A stretch of DNA of 64,000 bases from Trinickia terrae (GTDB lineage: Bacteria > Pseudomonadota > Gammaproteobacteria > Burkholderiales > Burkholderiaceae): assembly GCF_005144415.1 (NCBI RefSeq), contig NZ_SWJE01000004.1:62001-126000 (forward strand), read 5' to 3'. The position numbers were made by a program, and so were the translations under genes. Positions 8,788 through 18,142 of this stretch are shown piece after piece (position 1 is the first letter of the stretch; every line of letters begins with the position of its first letter). The notes under the pieces were generated by a model. That model had not been told where the DNA came from. It saw only the letters and a program-made list of their open reading frames with translations, and did not search any database.

Positions 8788-9828
8788 TCACCGTTGAGGG
8801 CGTGCGGCGGACGCGAGACCCGGCGATGAACTGCCCGGCGCCGTCGGCCCGGCTTGCCCGGTGGTGTGCGGCGGGGCAGGCGGTGCGGGTGTGACCGCGC
8901 GCACCGGCTGATCGGCGGAATAGGGCGGCGCGGCTTCGATCTGCGCATCCGACAGATCCATTTGCAGCTCGATCTCGTCGTCCTTCGTCACGAAATGGAG
9001 GGCCGACCAATCGGCCGCGATGCTGCGTCGATCGTGGCTGATGAGGTTGCCCACGTCCAGCACCGCGGCCTGTGGTTGGGCGTTGCCGTCGATCAGCACG
9101 TCGATCACGCGGCCCACGCGCTCGCCGTTGTGGCGCTCGACGGTGGCGTCGATGACGGGCAGCAGCAGCTCGCGCGCGCCGCTTGCCTTGTTCGCGGCGC
9201 GCTTGTCCTTGGCACGCGAGCGCGACTCTTCCGCCGCGGGCGACTCGTTCGGACCGATATCGAGCGTGATCGGCGTTCTCCGCTGCGCGGGACCGAAGCG
9301 GAACGCGTTCCACGGGAAGCGCACCTTGCGGTCGCCGACGCCCATGAAACCGGCCAGATTGACGAGCATGCTCTGCGGCTTGCCGCTCGCGTCGGCGAAC
9401 ATGTCGATCGCGCGGCCGATGATCTTGCCGTCGGGACGCTGGACCTTGGTGTCGAGCAGGCCACGTGTCTGCTCTTGCGACAGGAGCCGCGTCACGATGA
9501 GCGGGGGCGGCGGGGGTGGCGGAGGAGCGGGCGGCGCGACGGGCTCGCGCGCGCGTTGCGGCGGCCGGTAGACGGGTTTCTTCGGCGGCGGACGTTTCGC
9601 CTCGGCGGCTTCGTGCTTCTGCTCCACGGCCGGCGCGGACGCTGCCTCGGTGGCCGAGGCGGACGCTTCGGCCTCGGAGGCAGCTTCCTCGGGCGGCGCG
9701 GCGGGCTGCTCGGCTTCCGGCGCTGGCTTCGGGCCGAACAGCACGCTGCAGCCCGCCAGCGTCGACAGCAGGAGGAAGATCGGGATCAACCGGGTTACGT
9801 ATTGACGGGAGAAACCGCCGCTCATCAA
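8788..9828 (-). CDS. Lipoprotein with two PRC-barrel domains
   Basis: A 346-residue protein. The N-terminus has a lipoprotein signal with lipobox LAGC (Cys about residue 26), then a long Pro/Ala/Glu-rich linker (about 30-110) containing nine consecutive prolines that could span the periplasm. Two PRC-barrel-like units follow: GKIIGRAIDMFADASGKPQS (about 134) and GERVGRVIDVLIDGNAQPQA (about 234), each with the beta pattern V-L-N/D-V-G-x-hydrophobic. The C-terminus is Pro/Ala/Gly rich. PRC-barrels mediate binding in ribosome maturation factors and photosynthetic reaction centres; the role of lipidated ones is unknown. ATG 9825 is an alternative start. Confidence 0.8.
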   Translation of the reverse strand: MMSGGFSRQYVTRLIPIFLLLSTLAGCSVLFGPKPAPEAEQPAAPPEEAASEAEASASATEAASAPAVEQKHEAAEAKRPPPKKPVYRPPQRAREPVAPPAPPPPPPPPLIVTRLLSQEQTRGLLDTKVQRPDGKIIGRAIDMFADASGKPQSMLVNLAGFMGVGDRKVRFPWNAFRFGPAQRRTPITLDIGPNESPAAEESRSRAKDKRAANKASGARELLLPVIDATVERHNGERVGRVIDVLIDGNAQPQAAVLDVGNLISHDRRSIAADWSALHFVTKDDEIELQMDLSDAQIEAAPPYSADQPVRAVTPAPPAPPHTTGQAGPTAPGSSSPGLASAARPQR

Positions 9829-10106
9829 TGAAGCTCCTGATTGGTGGGCGCGTCGGGGGCTGATCCGGCCGGCGCTGTCGAGCCGGTCCGGCCAAGCCCC
9901 TGCGCTGGCGCGGGCTCCATTCTAGCCGCTGGCCATTCGTTTCGGCGCGGCGGTGGTTTGCCTTCGGTGTGCGCGGATATCGGCGCACGCGAGCGCGCGG
10001 TGTCGAGGGCGGGCGATGGTCGTCTCGCGGAGCAAGCCGCGAGGCTGTCGTCATCCGCCAAAATCAAGTGGATTGCGCCGGTTCTTGCGCCTGATGCTAG
10101 TTCCGC

Positions 10107-10191
10107 CCGGGAGCGGGTCCTACAGTGCAACTGCGCGATCCTCGCGCATGCGATCGTGTTTCGGCCGCTCGGTTTATCCGGCGGCCTTTTT
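10107..10191 (+). ncRNA. Candidate small RNA ending in an orphan intrinsic terminator
   Basis: The gap 9829-10427 has no convincing gene. On the plus strand it carries GGCCGC (10163-10168) and GCGGCC (10181-10186) followed by TTTTT (10187-10191), a terminator with no plus-strand gene upstream, because the upstream gene runs the other way. A second perfect hairpin GCGCGA-TCC-TCGCGC precedes it. A weak sigma-70-like pair TTGCGC (10073-10078), 16 bp, TGCTAG (10095-10100) would start RNA near 10107, giving about 85 nt. The promoter is weak, so the 5' end is a guess; the terminator is the solid part. Confidence 0.4.
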
Positions 10192-10427
10192 GTTAGCGGG
10201 GAGCGGAATAGAACGGAACGGCGGACTGTCGCGGCAGCGCTTGGCAGGCCGCCATCGCCCGATCGCGATGCGGAGGGCGAAGGTGAGCGGGCATGTCAGG
10301 CGGAGTGCTGCGACGATGCGGTAAAATCGGCGCCTGACTAATGGCTAATGGCGCGCCGCCCCTCGCATTTGCCGCCGCGCCCACGCGCTTCCCGCTTGCT
10401 CCCGCTTCTCACCGCAGATTTCGCCCC

Positions 10428-11429
10428 ATGTCGTTATTGCCCCGTCCCAGTCCCCGCCGCGTGTCCGTTGCCCCGATGATGGATTGGACCGACCGTCATT
10501 GCCGTTCCCTGCATCGGCTCATCTCGCGCCACACGTGGCTCTATACGGAGATGGTGACGACGGGCGCGCTGCTTTTCGGCGATGTCGCCCGCCACCTCGC
10601 ATTTTCCGCCGAGGAGGCGCCGGTCGCGCTGCAGCTGGGCGGCAGCGAGCCGGACGATCTCGCGCGCTCCGCGAAGCTCGGCGAGCAATGGGGCTACGAC
10701 GAGATCAACCTCAATTGCGGCTGCCCGTCCGAGCGCGTGCAGCGCGGCGCGTTCGGCGCGTGCCTGATGAACGAGCCTCGGCTCGTCGCCGATTGCGTGA
10801 AGGCGATGCGCGACGCGGTGTCGATTCCGGTGACGGTCAAGCACCGAATCGGCGTCGACGCCGTGGAAGAGTATGCGTTTGTGCGCGACTTCGTCGGCAC
10901 GATCGCGGAGGCGGGCTGCGAAGTGTTCATCGTGCATTCGCGCAACGCGATCCTGAAGGGCCTTTCGCCAAAGGAAAACCGCGAGATTCCGCCGCTCAAG
11001 TACGACTACGCCTATCGCCTGAAGCGCGATTTCCCCGCGCTCGAGATCATCATCAACGGCGGAATCAAGACGCTCGACGAAGTCGAGGCGCACTTGCAGC
11101 ACGTCGATGGCGTGATGCTCGGACGCGAGGCGTATCACAACCCGTATGTGCTGGCCGAGGTCGATACGCGCTTCTACGGCGCGACCGAGCCGGCGCGAAC
11201 GCGCGAGCAAATCGAGGCGGACCTGATCCGCTACTGCGCCGACGAGCTCGCGGGCGGCACCTTCCTCGGCGCGATCACGCGCCATGCGCTGGGCCTTTAC
11301 CGCGGCGTAGCGGGCTCGCGTGGCTGGCGGCGCGTCCTGTCCGACAACAAAAAGCTCGCCGCCGGCGACCTCGCGATCTTCGACGAGGCGCGCAATTATT
11401 TGCGCGAGCCGATCGAATTTATCGATTGA
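10428..11429 (+). CDS. dusA: tRNA-dihydrouridine(20/20a) synthase
   Basis: A 333-residue flavoenzyme that reduces uridine in the tRNA D-loop using NADPH and FMN. DusA features are VSVAPMMDWTDRHCRSLHR, the substrate/cofactor block ALQLGGSEPDDLARSAKL, the catalytic-cysteine loop NLNCGCPSERVQRGAFGACL, VKHRIGVD, FIVHSRNAILKGLSPKENRE, and the FMN phosphate site INGGIKTLDEV ... GVMLGREAYHNP. ATG 10428 gives the usual DusA length; ATG 10341 adds 29 Ala/Pro-rich residues and is less likely. A TAAAAT -10-like hexamer lies at 10322-10327. Confidence 0.94.
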   Translation: MSLLPRPSPRRVSVAPMMDWTDRHCRSLHRLISRHTWLYTEMVTTGALLFGDVARHLAFSAEEAPVALQLGGSEPDDLARSAKLGEQWGYDEINLNCGCPSERVQRGAFGACLMNEPRLVADCVKAMRDAVSIPVTVKHRIGVDAVEEYAFVRDFVGTIAEAGCEVFIVHSRNAILKGLSPKENREIPPLKYDYAYRLKRDFPALEIIINGGIKTLDEVEAHLQHVDGVMLGREAYHNPYVLAEVDTRFYGATEPARTREQIEADLIRYCADELAGGTFLGAITRHALGLYRGVAGSRGWRRVLSDNKKLAAGDLAIFDEARNYLREPIEFID

Positions 11430-11531
11430 GGGGCTTGGCAAGCTGGATCGATATTCGTATAATCTCGCTTCTTGATTGGCGGCCGGTCGGTCTCGGCAAC
11501 GGTCTCGGCAAGTCAAGCAGCAAGTTTCAGT

Positions 11532-11608
11532 GGTGGCTGTAGCTCAGTTGGTAGAGTCCAGGATTGTGATTCCTGTCGTCGTGGGTTCGAGTCCCATCAG
11601 CCACCCCA
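11532..11608 (+). tRNA. tRNA-His (anticodon GTG)
   Basis: The cloverleaf can be folded by eye: acceptor stem GTGGCTG / CAGCCAC, D-loop AGCTCAGTTGGTAGAG, anticodon arm CCAGGATT-GTG-ATTCCTG, T-arm GTGGGTTCGAGTCCCAT, encoded CCA at 11606-11608. The extra G at 11532 can pair with the discriminator C, the G-1 feature specific to tRNA-His. Confidence 0.97.
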
Positions 11609-11618
11609 ACGAATTCAA

Positions 11619-11653
11619 GCAAAAAGCCCAGTTCTCGCGACTGGGCTTTTTGC
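11619..11653. terminator. Intrinsic terminator after tRNA-His
   Basis: GCAAAAAGCCCAGT (11619-11632) and ACTGGGCTTTTTGC (11640-11653) are perfect complements with a 7-nt loop and a T5 run. Symmetry makes it work in both directions. Confidence 0.9.
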
Positions 11654-11806
11654 TTTCCGGCGTTGCTTTCCGACGAAGCGATCTACACTTTCAGCATGAC
11701 CGGCCGGCGACGCGGCTTGATGCGCGTCGATGGTAGGATTCGCCCGGCATGAAACTTCCGGCGGCGAACGCCGGCGGACAATGATTCTTTGGACTCAGGA
11801 AATCGA

Positions 11807-12229
11807 ATGGCGCAACAGAAAGCCAATCCCAAACTCGAGCAAGCGCTGACCCGCGGCGATCTTGCGATGCGGCAGGCCAATTCCGCGCGGGCGACCGCGC
11901 TCTTGCGCGCGCTCGGCAAGATGATCGCCGACGCGTCGGCGACGATCGGCGTCGAGGCCTTCACGTCGCTCCCCGACGGCGATCGCATCTACGATCCGGC
12001 CAACGGCGTGTGGCCGCAGAAACTGCTGGTGTCGCTCGACGGCCCGGTCGAGGAGGCCGATCCCGACGAGCTGCGCACCATCTGGCTGCTCGCCGATACG
12101 CCGAACACGGTGTTTCGCGTCGAATGGCACCGCGCGGACGGCAAGATCGGCCGACAGGAAGGGCGGCCGCTCGCGACCGTCGCGTTCGTCACTGATGTCG
12201 AGATTCCGTGGAGCGACGACGAGGATTGA
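11807..12229 (+). CDS. Hypothetical cytoplasmic protein (140 aa)
   Basis: Starts at ATG 11807 (MAQQKANPKLEQALTRGDLA). The first 45 residues are a predicted helical, Ala/Arg-rich segment; the rest is beta-rich with conserved-looking aromatic and acidic blocks DRIYDPANGVWPQKLLVSL, IWLLADTPNTVFRVEWHRAD and an acidic tail WSDDED. No signal peptide or membrane helix. It stands alone between the tRNA-His terminator and the convergent exporter genes. I do not recognise a family. Confidence 0.65.
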   Translation: MAQQKANPKLEQALTRGDLAMRQANSARATALLRALGKMIADASATIGVEAFTSLPDGDRIYDPANGVWPQKLLVSLDGPVEEADPDELRTIWLLADTPNTVFRVEWHRADGKIGRQEGRPLATVAFVTDVEIPWSDDED

Positions 12230-12287
12230 GCGTCGCGTCCCGGTTCAGCGATCCGCGCGGCAGGGCAAGACCCGCTTGCGCTGAATG

Positions 12288-13124
12288 TCAGCGCATCATC
12301 CTGCGCCTGAACAGCACAGCGCAGATGAAGAACGACACCAGCGCATAGCCGGCCAGCACGTAGATATGCAGCGCGGCGTCCGGCATCGGGCGCCCGAGCA
12401 TCGCGGGCCGGATCAGCTCCACTGCATGCAGCAGCGGCAGCGCTTGAGCGGCGCGCTGCGCAAGCGCCGGCAACTGCGTGATCGGGAAGAACACGCCGGA
12501 GAGCAGCAGCATCGGCGTGAGCACGAGCGTCTGGTAAAACATGAAGAAGTCGTACGACGGTGCGAGCGCCGTCACGATCATCGCGAGGCTCGCGAACGCC
12601 AACCCCGCCAGCACGATCGCCGGGAGCGCGAGCAGCATCGACGGAAAGCTCCCATAGCCGAGCAGCCCAGCCACCAGCATGATCGCTACGCCCGAGAGCA
12701 TCGCCTTGCTCGCGGCCCAGACGATCTCGCCCAGCACGATGTCGCCGAGCGTAAGCGGCGTGTGCATGATGGCTTCCCAGGTGCGCTGCACGTGCATGCG
12801 CGAAAAACCCGAATACATCGACTCGAAGCTCGCCGACATCATCACGCTAGAGGCCACCGTGCCCGCCGCGAGAAACGCGATATACGACACGCCTTCGACG
12901 CGTCCCACCATCAGCCCGAGCCCGAGGCCCAGGCCGAACAAGTAGATCATCGGGTCGGCGAGGTTGCCGATCATCGACGCCAGCGCGAGCTTCTTCCACA
13001 CCAGATAGTTGCGCCGCCATACCGCGATCCAGTGAGTCGCGTTGGCGGGCAGCGCGCCGCGTACGCGCGAGACGGTCGTGGGCGGCGCGTCGGGAAGGTC
13101 GTAGCGGCGGGCATCCATTGTCAT
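12288..13124 (-). CDS. nodJ: NodJ-type ABC-2 exporter permease
   Basis: A 278-residue integral membrane protein with about six transmembrane segments of the ABC-2 family. The NodJ-like block [20 protein letters not shown], followed by [19 protein letters not shown], is clear, as is [12 protein letters not shown] near the C-terminus. In rhizobia NodIJ exports lipochitin oligosaccharide; the same gene pair is common in Burkholderia chromosomes outside any nod cluster, where its substrate is unknown. It lies 27 bp downstream of the partner ATPase. The symbol denotes family, not a nodulation role. Confidence 0.85.
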   Translation of the reverse strand: MTMDARRYDLPDAPPTTVSRVRGALPANATHWIAVWRRNYLVWKKLALASMIGNLADPMIYLFGLGLGLGLMVGRVEGVSYIAFLAAGTVASSVMMSASFESMYSGFSRMHVQRTWEAIMHTPLTLGDIVLGEIVWAASKAMLSGVAIMLVAGLLGYGSFPSMLLALPAIVLAGLAFASLAMIVTALAPSYDFFMFYQTLVLTPMLLLSGVFFPITQLPALAQRAAQALPLLHAVELIRPAMLGRPMPDAALHIYVLAGYALVSFFICAVLFRRRMMR

Positions 13125-13151
13125 TCGGTCCTGTTCTTGCGTGTTGGATCG

Positions 13152-14066
13152 TCAGTCCTGCATCTCGCGGCCCGTGAGCCGCAGGAACACGTCTTCGAGA
13201 TTTGCCGGCCGATGCAGGTAACGCAGGCCGGCGCGGCCATCGAGACGCGCATGCACCGGCTGTGGATCGCGTACGTAGCAAAAGAGCGTCTCGCCGCTGA
13301 TCTCGGTGCGCACGGCGAAGGGCGCGAGCTCGTCGCGCAGGGCGGCGGGGGCGGCGCCGTAGATCTCGATGACCTCGCAGCCGATCTCCGTTTCGATCAG
13401 CTCCTTGGGCGCGCCTTCGGCGATCTTTTGCCCCTCCTCGATGACGCACAGGCGATGGCAGAGCCGCTCGGCCTCCTCCATGAAGTGAGTCGTGAGCAGG
13501 ATCGTCTTGCCGCGCGCGAGCAGAGAGCGCAGGCGCTCCCAGATCAGGTGCCGCGCCTGCGGATCGAGACCGGTGGTCGGCTCGTCCATGATCAGCACGT
13601 CCGGATCGTTGATGAGCGCGCGCGCCAGCGTGAGACGCCGCTTCATGCCGCCCGACAATTCGCCCACGCGCGCATCGGCCTTGTTTTCGAGGCGTGCGAA
13701 TTCGAGCAGCGTCGGCACCATCGCGCGCGCCTGCGCCGCCGACAGCCCGAAGTAGCGGCCGAATACCAATAGGTTTTCGCGGACGGTGAAGTCTGGGTCG
13801 AGATTGTCGAACTGCGGCACGACGCCGACGCGCTGCCGCGCAAAACGCGCCCGCGCCGGAATCGGCTCGCCGCACAGGCGGATCGTGCCGGCGTCAGGCT
13901 CGCTCATCCCGAGCAGCATCTTGATCGAGGTGGTCTTGCCTGCGCCGTTCGGTCCGAGCAGGCCAAAGCACTCGCCGACGCGCACATGAAACGACAGGCC
14001 ATTGACGACGGCTTTGTCGCCGAAATGTTTTTCGACTTCTACAAACTCGATGGCGGCTTCTGACAT
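13152..14066 (-). CDS. nodI: NodI-type ABC exporter ATP-binding protein
   Basis: A 304-residue ABC ATPase with Walker [17 protein letters not shown], signature [15 protein letters not shown], Walker [14 protein letters not shown] and switch histidine [13 protein letters not shown]. The LSGGMKRR signature and the C-terminal region after [11 protein letters not shown] are typical of NodI/DrrA exporters. ATG 14066 (MSEAAIEF) gives family length; upstream in-frame codons continue into unrelated sequence. First gene of the two-gene exporter with the nodJ-type permease. Confidence 0.87.
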   Translation of the reverse strand: MSEAAIEFVEVEKHFGDKAVVNGLSFHVRVGECFGLLGPNGAGKTTSIKMLLGMSEPDAGTIRLCGEPIPARARFARQRVGVVPQFDNLDPDFTVRENLLVFGRYFGLSAAQARAMVPTLLEFARLENKADARVGELSGGMKRRLTLARALINDPDVLIMDEPTTGLDPQARHLIWERLRSLLARGKTILLTTHFMEEAERLCHRLCVIEEGQKIAEGAPKELIETEIGCEVIEIYGAAPAALRDELAPFAVRTEISGETLFCYVRDPQPVHARLDGRAGLRYLHRPANLEDVFLRLTGREMQD

Positions 14067-14345
14067 GAGCGCTTGAGGTCCGTTGGGAGAGCGGTGAGGG
14101 GCTTGGGCCATTCTAGTGCATTGGCGAAAACGGCTCTGTGCAGCGCTTGCGCTGATTGTGTGCCGGCCAGGCGCTGAACTGGTGCGGCGCAGCGGGTTTG
14201 GCGCGGATTGGCATGTTGCTCTCACTTGCCTTGCATTTGGATCACGAATCTGTCCCCGGCTTATAAGCGTTTTCCATCCCTTGCAAGCGGATTTGCGGCG
14301 CACCATGATTAGGGCGAAAGTGCGCACAAGCGCGAATGGGAGGCC

Positions 14346-14840
14346 ATGATGGCAAGCTACAAGAAAATTCTGTTGTGCTACGACGGCACACGCGAAGGAC
14401 GCAAGGCGCTGCGTTGCGGCGCCGATCTGGCGCTCGACTTGAAGGCGGAGACTCATCTGCTGTCGGTTGTCGACATGCGCACGAGCATCGCCCAGAGCGC
14501 GGGGCTCCTGACCGACGTGGCGTGCGGCCGTTTCGAGGAAGCCGCGCGCGAGATTCTCCAGGAAGGCGTGAACTGGCTGACCGAGCGGGGCGTGCAGGCG
14601 CACGGCCATTTCGCATTCGGTCATCCGATTGACGAGATCGCCAACCTCGCCGAAGAACTCAAGGTCGATCTCGTCGTGGTGGGCCACCGTTGCCGCAGCG
14701 GCTTATCACGCTGGTGGATGGGCTCGGGCAATACGCAGTTGCTCGACCGTGTCTCGTGCAGCATTCTCGTTGCATGCTCGACGCCGCAAGAGCAAAGAAA
14801 AGAAGCGGAACTCGAGGCTGCTGCGAGCTCCGGGCGTTGA
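14346..14840 (+). CDS. Universal stress protein (UspA family)
   Basis: A 164-residue single-domain Usp. The N-terminal strand [18 protein letters not shown] carries the family's conserved Asp, and the C-terminal ATP-binding loop is recognisable as [20 protein letters not shown] followed by VSCSILVAC, matching G-2x-G-9x-G-S/T-like spacing only loosely. It should be cytosolic and stress-induced. Starts with adjacent ATGs (14346 and 14349) behind GGGAGG. Divergent from nodI across about 280 bp in which I see no recognisable site. Confidence 0.88.
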   Translation: MMASYKKILLCYDGTREGRKALRCGADLALDLKAETHLLSVVDMRTSIAQSAGLLTDVACGRFEEAAREILQEGVNWLTERGVQAHGHFAFGHPIDEIANLAEELKVDLVVVGHRCRSGLSRWWMGSGNTQLLDRVSCSILVACSTPQEQRKEAELEAAASSGR

Positions 14841-14854
14841 CCCGCGCGGCTGCT

Positions 14855-14879
14855 GCGGCCGATCGGTCAGATCGGCCGC
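14855..14879. terminator. Hairpin between convergent genes
   Basis: GCGGCCGATC (14855-14864) and GATCGGCCGC (14870-14879) form a perfect 10-bp stem with a 5-nt loop between the usp stop and the convergent DUF2939 gene. No T-run follows on either strand, so it may only aid termination. Confidence 0.45.
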
Positions 14880-14915
14880 GGGGCATTGCGCTTGATGGCA
14901 TCTGCGCGCGCTGAA

Positions 14916-15557
14916 TCAACCGTTCAGGTCGATCGCCGCGAGCTTCCAGGAAAACAACCCGTAGCGATGCAGAATCGCCGAGTAGCGCGCGTTGTTGGCG
15001 CCATGCCGATACGTGACGGCGAAATCGTTGACGCCGCGATAGCCGGTCGTCGTTTTGGGCTCGGCAGGGGGCGATGAGGCCGGGTTTGAAGCCGGTGCCG
15101 CAGGCGCTTGCGCAGGTTGCGGCGAGGCTTCATTCGACGCGGCGCTATCTGCCGTAAGCTCCGGCGGCCGTTCACCGGGATTGCCGCGCGGCGGCATGCC
15201 GCGCAATATCGCGGCCACGCCGTCGGGCGTCGCGTAGGCATCCACGAGCGGATCGATCAGGGCGACCCCGATCATTGCGCCGAGCGCAGCAAACGGGTGG
15301 TTGTACTTTTGTTCGTCGATGCGCCGCGTCAGCATTTGCGACACCTGTTCCTTGAGGCTTCCGCGCAAGGCCGGATAGTCGACATACTCGTTGAGCGTTT
15401 GCGCATCGCGTGCGTCTGCCGCGTGTTTCATCTGAGCGAGCGCAACGTACGGCGACACATAGGCATAGCCCAACACGAAGATCGCCGCGATGGCGGCAAC
15501 AACCGCAAACGCAACAACAAACGGATTGCGCCGCGTGGAACGAACGGGATCGGACAT
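14916..15557 (-). CDS. DUF2939-type membrane-anchored protein
   Basis: A 213-residue protein with one N-terminal transmembrane helix (FVVAFAVVAAIAAIFVLGYA, about 13-32), then a DUF2939-like region: SPYVALAQMKHAADARDAQTL, VDYPALRGSLKEQVSQML. A Pro/Ala-rich segment (about 125-165) precedes a C-terminal beta domain, DFAVTYRHGANNARYSAILH ... YGLFSWKLAAIDL. The soluble part is predicted periplasmic. The function of DUF2939 proteins is unknown. Confidence 0.78.
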   Translation of the reverse strand: MSDPVRSTRRNPFVVAFAVVAAIAAIFVLGYAYVSPYVALAQMKHAADARDAQTLNEYVDYPALRGSLKEQVSQMLTRRIDEQKYNHPFAALGAMIGVALIDPLVDAYATPDGVAAILRGMPPRGNPGERPPELTADSAASNEASPQPAQAPAAPASNPASSPPAEPKTTTGYRGVNDFAVTYRHGANNARYSAILHRYGLFSWKLAAIDLNG

Positions 15558-15669
15558 GACGAGAAGGTCTCCGCAAAACGACTACGAGCTAGGGTGGACC
15601 GTCATCGTACAAAAATGATCCTGTTGCAGTTGTGAGCTAATGCAACTGCAACGAGCCAATGCACGCAGA

Positions 15670-16020
15670 TCAATCGAAAAGCCCCGGCTGCGCGCCCGAA
15701 CGCTCGGCGGCGATGCAGCGGTCGATCATCCGGCAAACGGCATCGATGGTGCCGACCATGATGAAGCGCGAAGTGCCGTGATAGACCCGCACGGGCCCGC
15801 GCCGCGCCGGCTCCGCGTTCGTGAGCGTGCTGTTCAGCGAAACTCGCGCGAACGCGGGCAGCGCCGACGGCAGCGCCGGCTCCTGCGCCGTCTGCTCCTC
15901 TAACCGCGCCGCGCGGGTCAGCGCGGCGGGCGCTTCGAGCGGCGCACACGGCACGACGCCGCGCAGATGACGCAGGCGGCCGAATTGGCGGAAGGGCAAG
16001 AGGCGGGCGAGGCGGTCCAT
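15670..16020 (-). CDS. Small hypothetical protein downstream of lexA
   Basis: A 116-residue basic, Ala/Arg-rich protein. The C-terminal half, GPVRVYHGTSRFIMVGTIDA-VCRMIDRCIAAERSG, looks folded; the N-terminal half is low complexity. It begins 19 bp after the lexA stop on the same strand with no terminator between, so it is probably in the lexA transcript and hence DNA-damage inducible. In pseudomonads this slot holds the division inhibitor sulA, but I see no SulA signature. Function unknown. Confidence 0.55.
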   Translation of the reverse strand: MDRLARLLPFRQFGRLRHLRGVVPCAPLEAPAALTRAARLEEQTAQEPALPSALPAFARVSLNSTLTNAEPARRGPVRVYHGTSRFIMVGTIDAVCRMIDRCIAAERSGAQPGLFD

Positions 16021-16039
16021 GGCGTTCTCCAGGCAGTGT

Positions 16040-16690
16040 TCAGAATTCGGTCGGGCGAATCAGCCCCACCGCGATGCCTTCGAGCGCGAACTCCGCGCTG
16101 CCGGCCTGAACGAAGATGTTTTCGTAATCGGGGTTCTCGGCGATCAGTTCGATGCCGTCCTTGCGGCGCTTCAGGCGCTTGACGGTAACGTCGTCCCCGA
16201 GCCGCGCGACGATGATCTGGCCGTCTTTCGCCTCGCTGCGCTTTTGCACGGCGAGCAGGTCGCCGTCGAGGATGCCGGCGTCGCGCATCGACAGCCCGCG
16301 CACCTTCAGCAGGTAATCGGGCTTGCTGGAGAAGAGAGCCGGATCGCAGGCGTAGTGCTGCGAAATGTGTTCCTGCGCGAGGATCGGGCTACCCGCCGCA
16401 ACACGCCCGACGAGCGGCAGCGACAGCTGCATCAGGCCCGGATGCGGCAGCGTGAACTGGTGGGGCGCGTCGTCCACGCCCATCAGCAGGCGGATGCCGC
16501 GCGACGCGCCGGGCGCGAGCTCGATCACGCCCTTGCGCGCGAGCGCCCGCAGGTGCTCTTCCGCCGAGTTGGCCGAGCTGAAGCCGAGCTCAGCGGCAAT
16601 TTCGGCGCGCGTGGGGGGAAAGCCGCTGCGTTCGATCGTCTGGCGGATCAAGTCGTAAACCTGCTGCTGCCTTGCGGTGAGTTTGGTCAT
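16040..16690 (-). CDS. lexA: LexA repressor, SOS regulon master regulator
   Basis: A 216-residue repressor/autoprotease. N-terminal winged [23 protein letters not shown] ... [17 protein letters not shown]. Self-cleavage would occur at the Ala-Gly bond in GRVAAGSP, the catalytic Ser lies in [11 protein letters not shown] and the general-base Lys in [10 protein letters not shown]. RecA-ssDNA filaments trigger cleavage and derepress SOS genes. ATG 16690 gives family length; codons upstream overlap the operators. Two SOS boxes lie just before the start, so it represses itself. Confidence 0.96.
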   Translation of the reverse strand: MTKLTARQQQVYDLIRQTIERSGFPPTRAEIAAELGFSSANSAEEHLRALARKGVIELAPGASRGIRLLMGVDDAPHQFTLPHPGLMQLSLPLVGRVAAGSPILAQEHISQHYACDPALFSSKPDYLLKVRGLSMRDAGILDGDLLAVQKRSEAKDGQIIVARLGDDVTVKRLKRRKDGIELIAENPDYENIFVQAGSAEFALEGIAVGLIRPTEF

Positions 16691-16696
16691 GGAGCA

Positions 16697-16732
16697 CTGT
16701 ATGGATAGACAGGTGGCTGTATTTTTATACAG
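16697..16732 (-). promoter_or_regulatory. Two tandem LexA (SOS) boxes
   Basis: CTGT-ATGGATAG-ACAG (16697-16712) and CTGT-ATTTTTAT-ACAG (16717-16732) both fit the CTGT-N8-ACAG consensus, spaced 20 bp centre to centre, about two helical turns. The second is closer to the strong E. coli form (AT-rich core). They precede the lexA start by 6 bp. Confidence 0.9.
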
Positions 16733-16968
16733 TATTCGTCGTATTTCAAGCGTTACTTGAAGTGTCTCCGTGCGAACCCGCCACAGAGCCTGATCCAGGT
16801 CATTTCCGTACGTCACAGCAGCCAAACGGCATCGATAGCGCCGGTTCCGGCTGTCGCTATCCACTTTTTGGCATTAAAGAATGAAGATTTATTATTTTTG
16901 AGTATGTAGGCCGTTCGATAGACTGCCCCAATCGATCAGCAAGCGTCTTGAAAACGGAGAACAAACGC

Positions 16969-18024
16969 ATGGCGAAAAGAATGACGGGGCAGGCGGGCGG
17001 CGCCCGCCGATGGGCGGCGGCGCTGGCTTTCGGCGCGCTGACGGCGGCGGCAGGCGTCCTGGCGCTCGGAGCGAGCGCGCCCGCGAAGGCGGATACGACG
17101 CTCCTGAACGTGTCGTACGACCCGACGCGCGAGCTGTACCAGGACATCAACCAGGCGTTCGGCAAGGAGTGGAAGGCCAAGACCGGCGAGACGGTGACCT
17201 TCAAGCAGTCGCACGGCGGCTCGGGCGCGCAGGCGCGCTCGGTGCTGGACGGCCTGCAGGCCGACGTGGTGACGCTCGCGCTCGCCTACGACATCGACGC
17301 GCTTGCCAACAAAGGCCTGATCGACAAGAACTGGCAGAAGCGCCTGCCCGACAACGCCTCGCCCTACACCTCGACGATCGTGTTTCTCGTGCGCAAGGGC
17401 AATCCCAAGCACATCAAGGATTGGGACGACCTCGTGAAGCCGGGCGTCGCGATCGTGACGCCGAACCCGAAGACCTCCGGCGGCGCGCGCTGGAACTACC
17501 TCGCGGCGTGGGCCTACGCGCAGCACCTGCCCGGCGGCAGCCCGGAGACGGCGAAGGCCTTCATCATCAAGCTCTACAAGAACGCCGGCGTGCTCGATTC
17601 GGGCGCGCGCGGCGCGACCACGAGCTTCGTGCAGCGCGGCATCGGCGACGTGCTGATCGCGTGGGAGAACGAGGCGTTCCTGTCGCAGAAGGAATTCGGC
17701 GCGGACAAGTTCGAGATCGTCGTGCCGTCGGCGAGCATTCTGGCCGAGCCGCCCGTGGCGGTGGTCGACAAGGTCGTCGACAAGCGCGGCACGCGCAAGG
17801 TCGCCGAGGCGTATCTGAACTTCCTCTATAGCGACGAAGGGCAGGAGATCGCCGCGAAGAATTTCTACCGGCCGCGTTCGAGCAAGGTGCCGGCCGCGCT
17901 GACCGACAAGTTTCCGAAGCTGAAGCTGTACACGGTCGACGACACGTTCGGCGGCTGGACGAACGCCCAGAAGACGCACTTCGCCGACGGCGGCGTGTTC
18001 GATTCGATCTATCAGCCGCAGTGA
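16969..18024 (+). CDS. sbp: Periplasmic sulfate-binding protein
   Basis: A 351-residue ABC substrate-binding protein. Signal peptide about 1-41 ([18 protein letters not shown], cleavage near APAKA). Mature protein begins [20 protein letters not shown] and has the sulfate-site blocks [52 protein letters not shown] and [20 protein letters not shown], as in Sbp/CysP. It binds sulfate (possibly thiosulfate) for CysTWA. ATG 16969 is preferred because GGAG lies 9 bp upstream; a TTG at 16948 would put that ribosome site inside the gene. Confidence 0.94.
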   Translation: MAKRMTGQAGGARRWAAALAFGALTAAAGVLALGASAPAKADTTLLNVSYDPTRELYQDINQAFGKEWKAKTGETVTFKQSHGGSGAQARSVLDGLQADVVTLALAYDIDALANKGLIDKNWQKRLPDNASPYTSTIVFLVRKGNPKHIKDWDDLVKPGVAIVTPNPKTSGGARWNYLAAWAYAQHLPGGSPETAKAFIIKLYKNAGVLDSGARGATTSFVQRGIGDVLIAWENEAFLSQKEFGADKFEIVVPSASILAEPPVAVVDKVVDKRGTRKVAEAYLNFLYSDEGQEIAAKNFYRPRSSKVPAALTDKFPKLKLYTVDDTFGGWTNAQKTHFADGGVFDSIYQPQ

Positions 18025-18142
18025 CGCCGTCCGCCACGGCAACGGCACCATAACTACAGACAGCGGGCGGCCGTGCATGTCGCGAAGACGCGCACGGCCG
18101 CCCGAACGGCTCCCCCGAGCCGCACCCGAGAAGAGCATCCGC

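Noticed and set aside
12285-13772. 495-codon plus-strand frame
   Set aside because: Antisense to the nodIJ-type genes.
12288-14066. NodIJ as evidence for a nodulation locus
   Set aside because: No other nod genes nearby; this exporter pair is a common chromosomal feature of Burkholderia-type bacteria.
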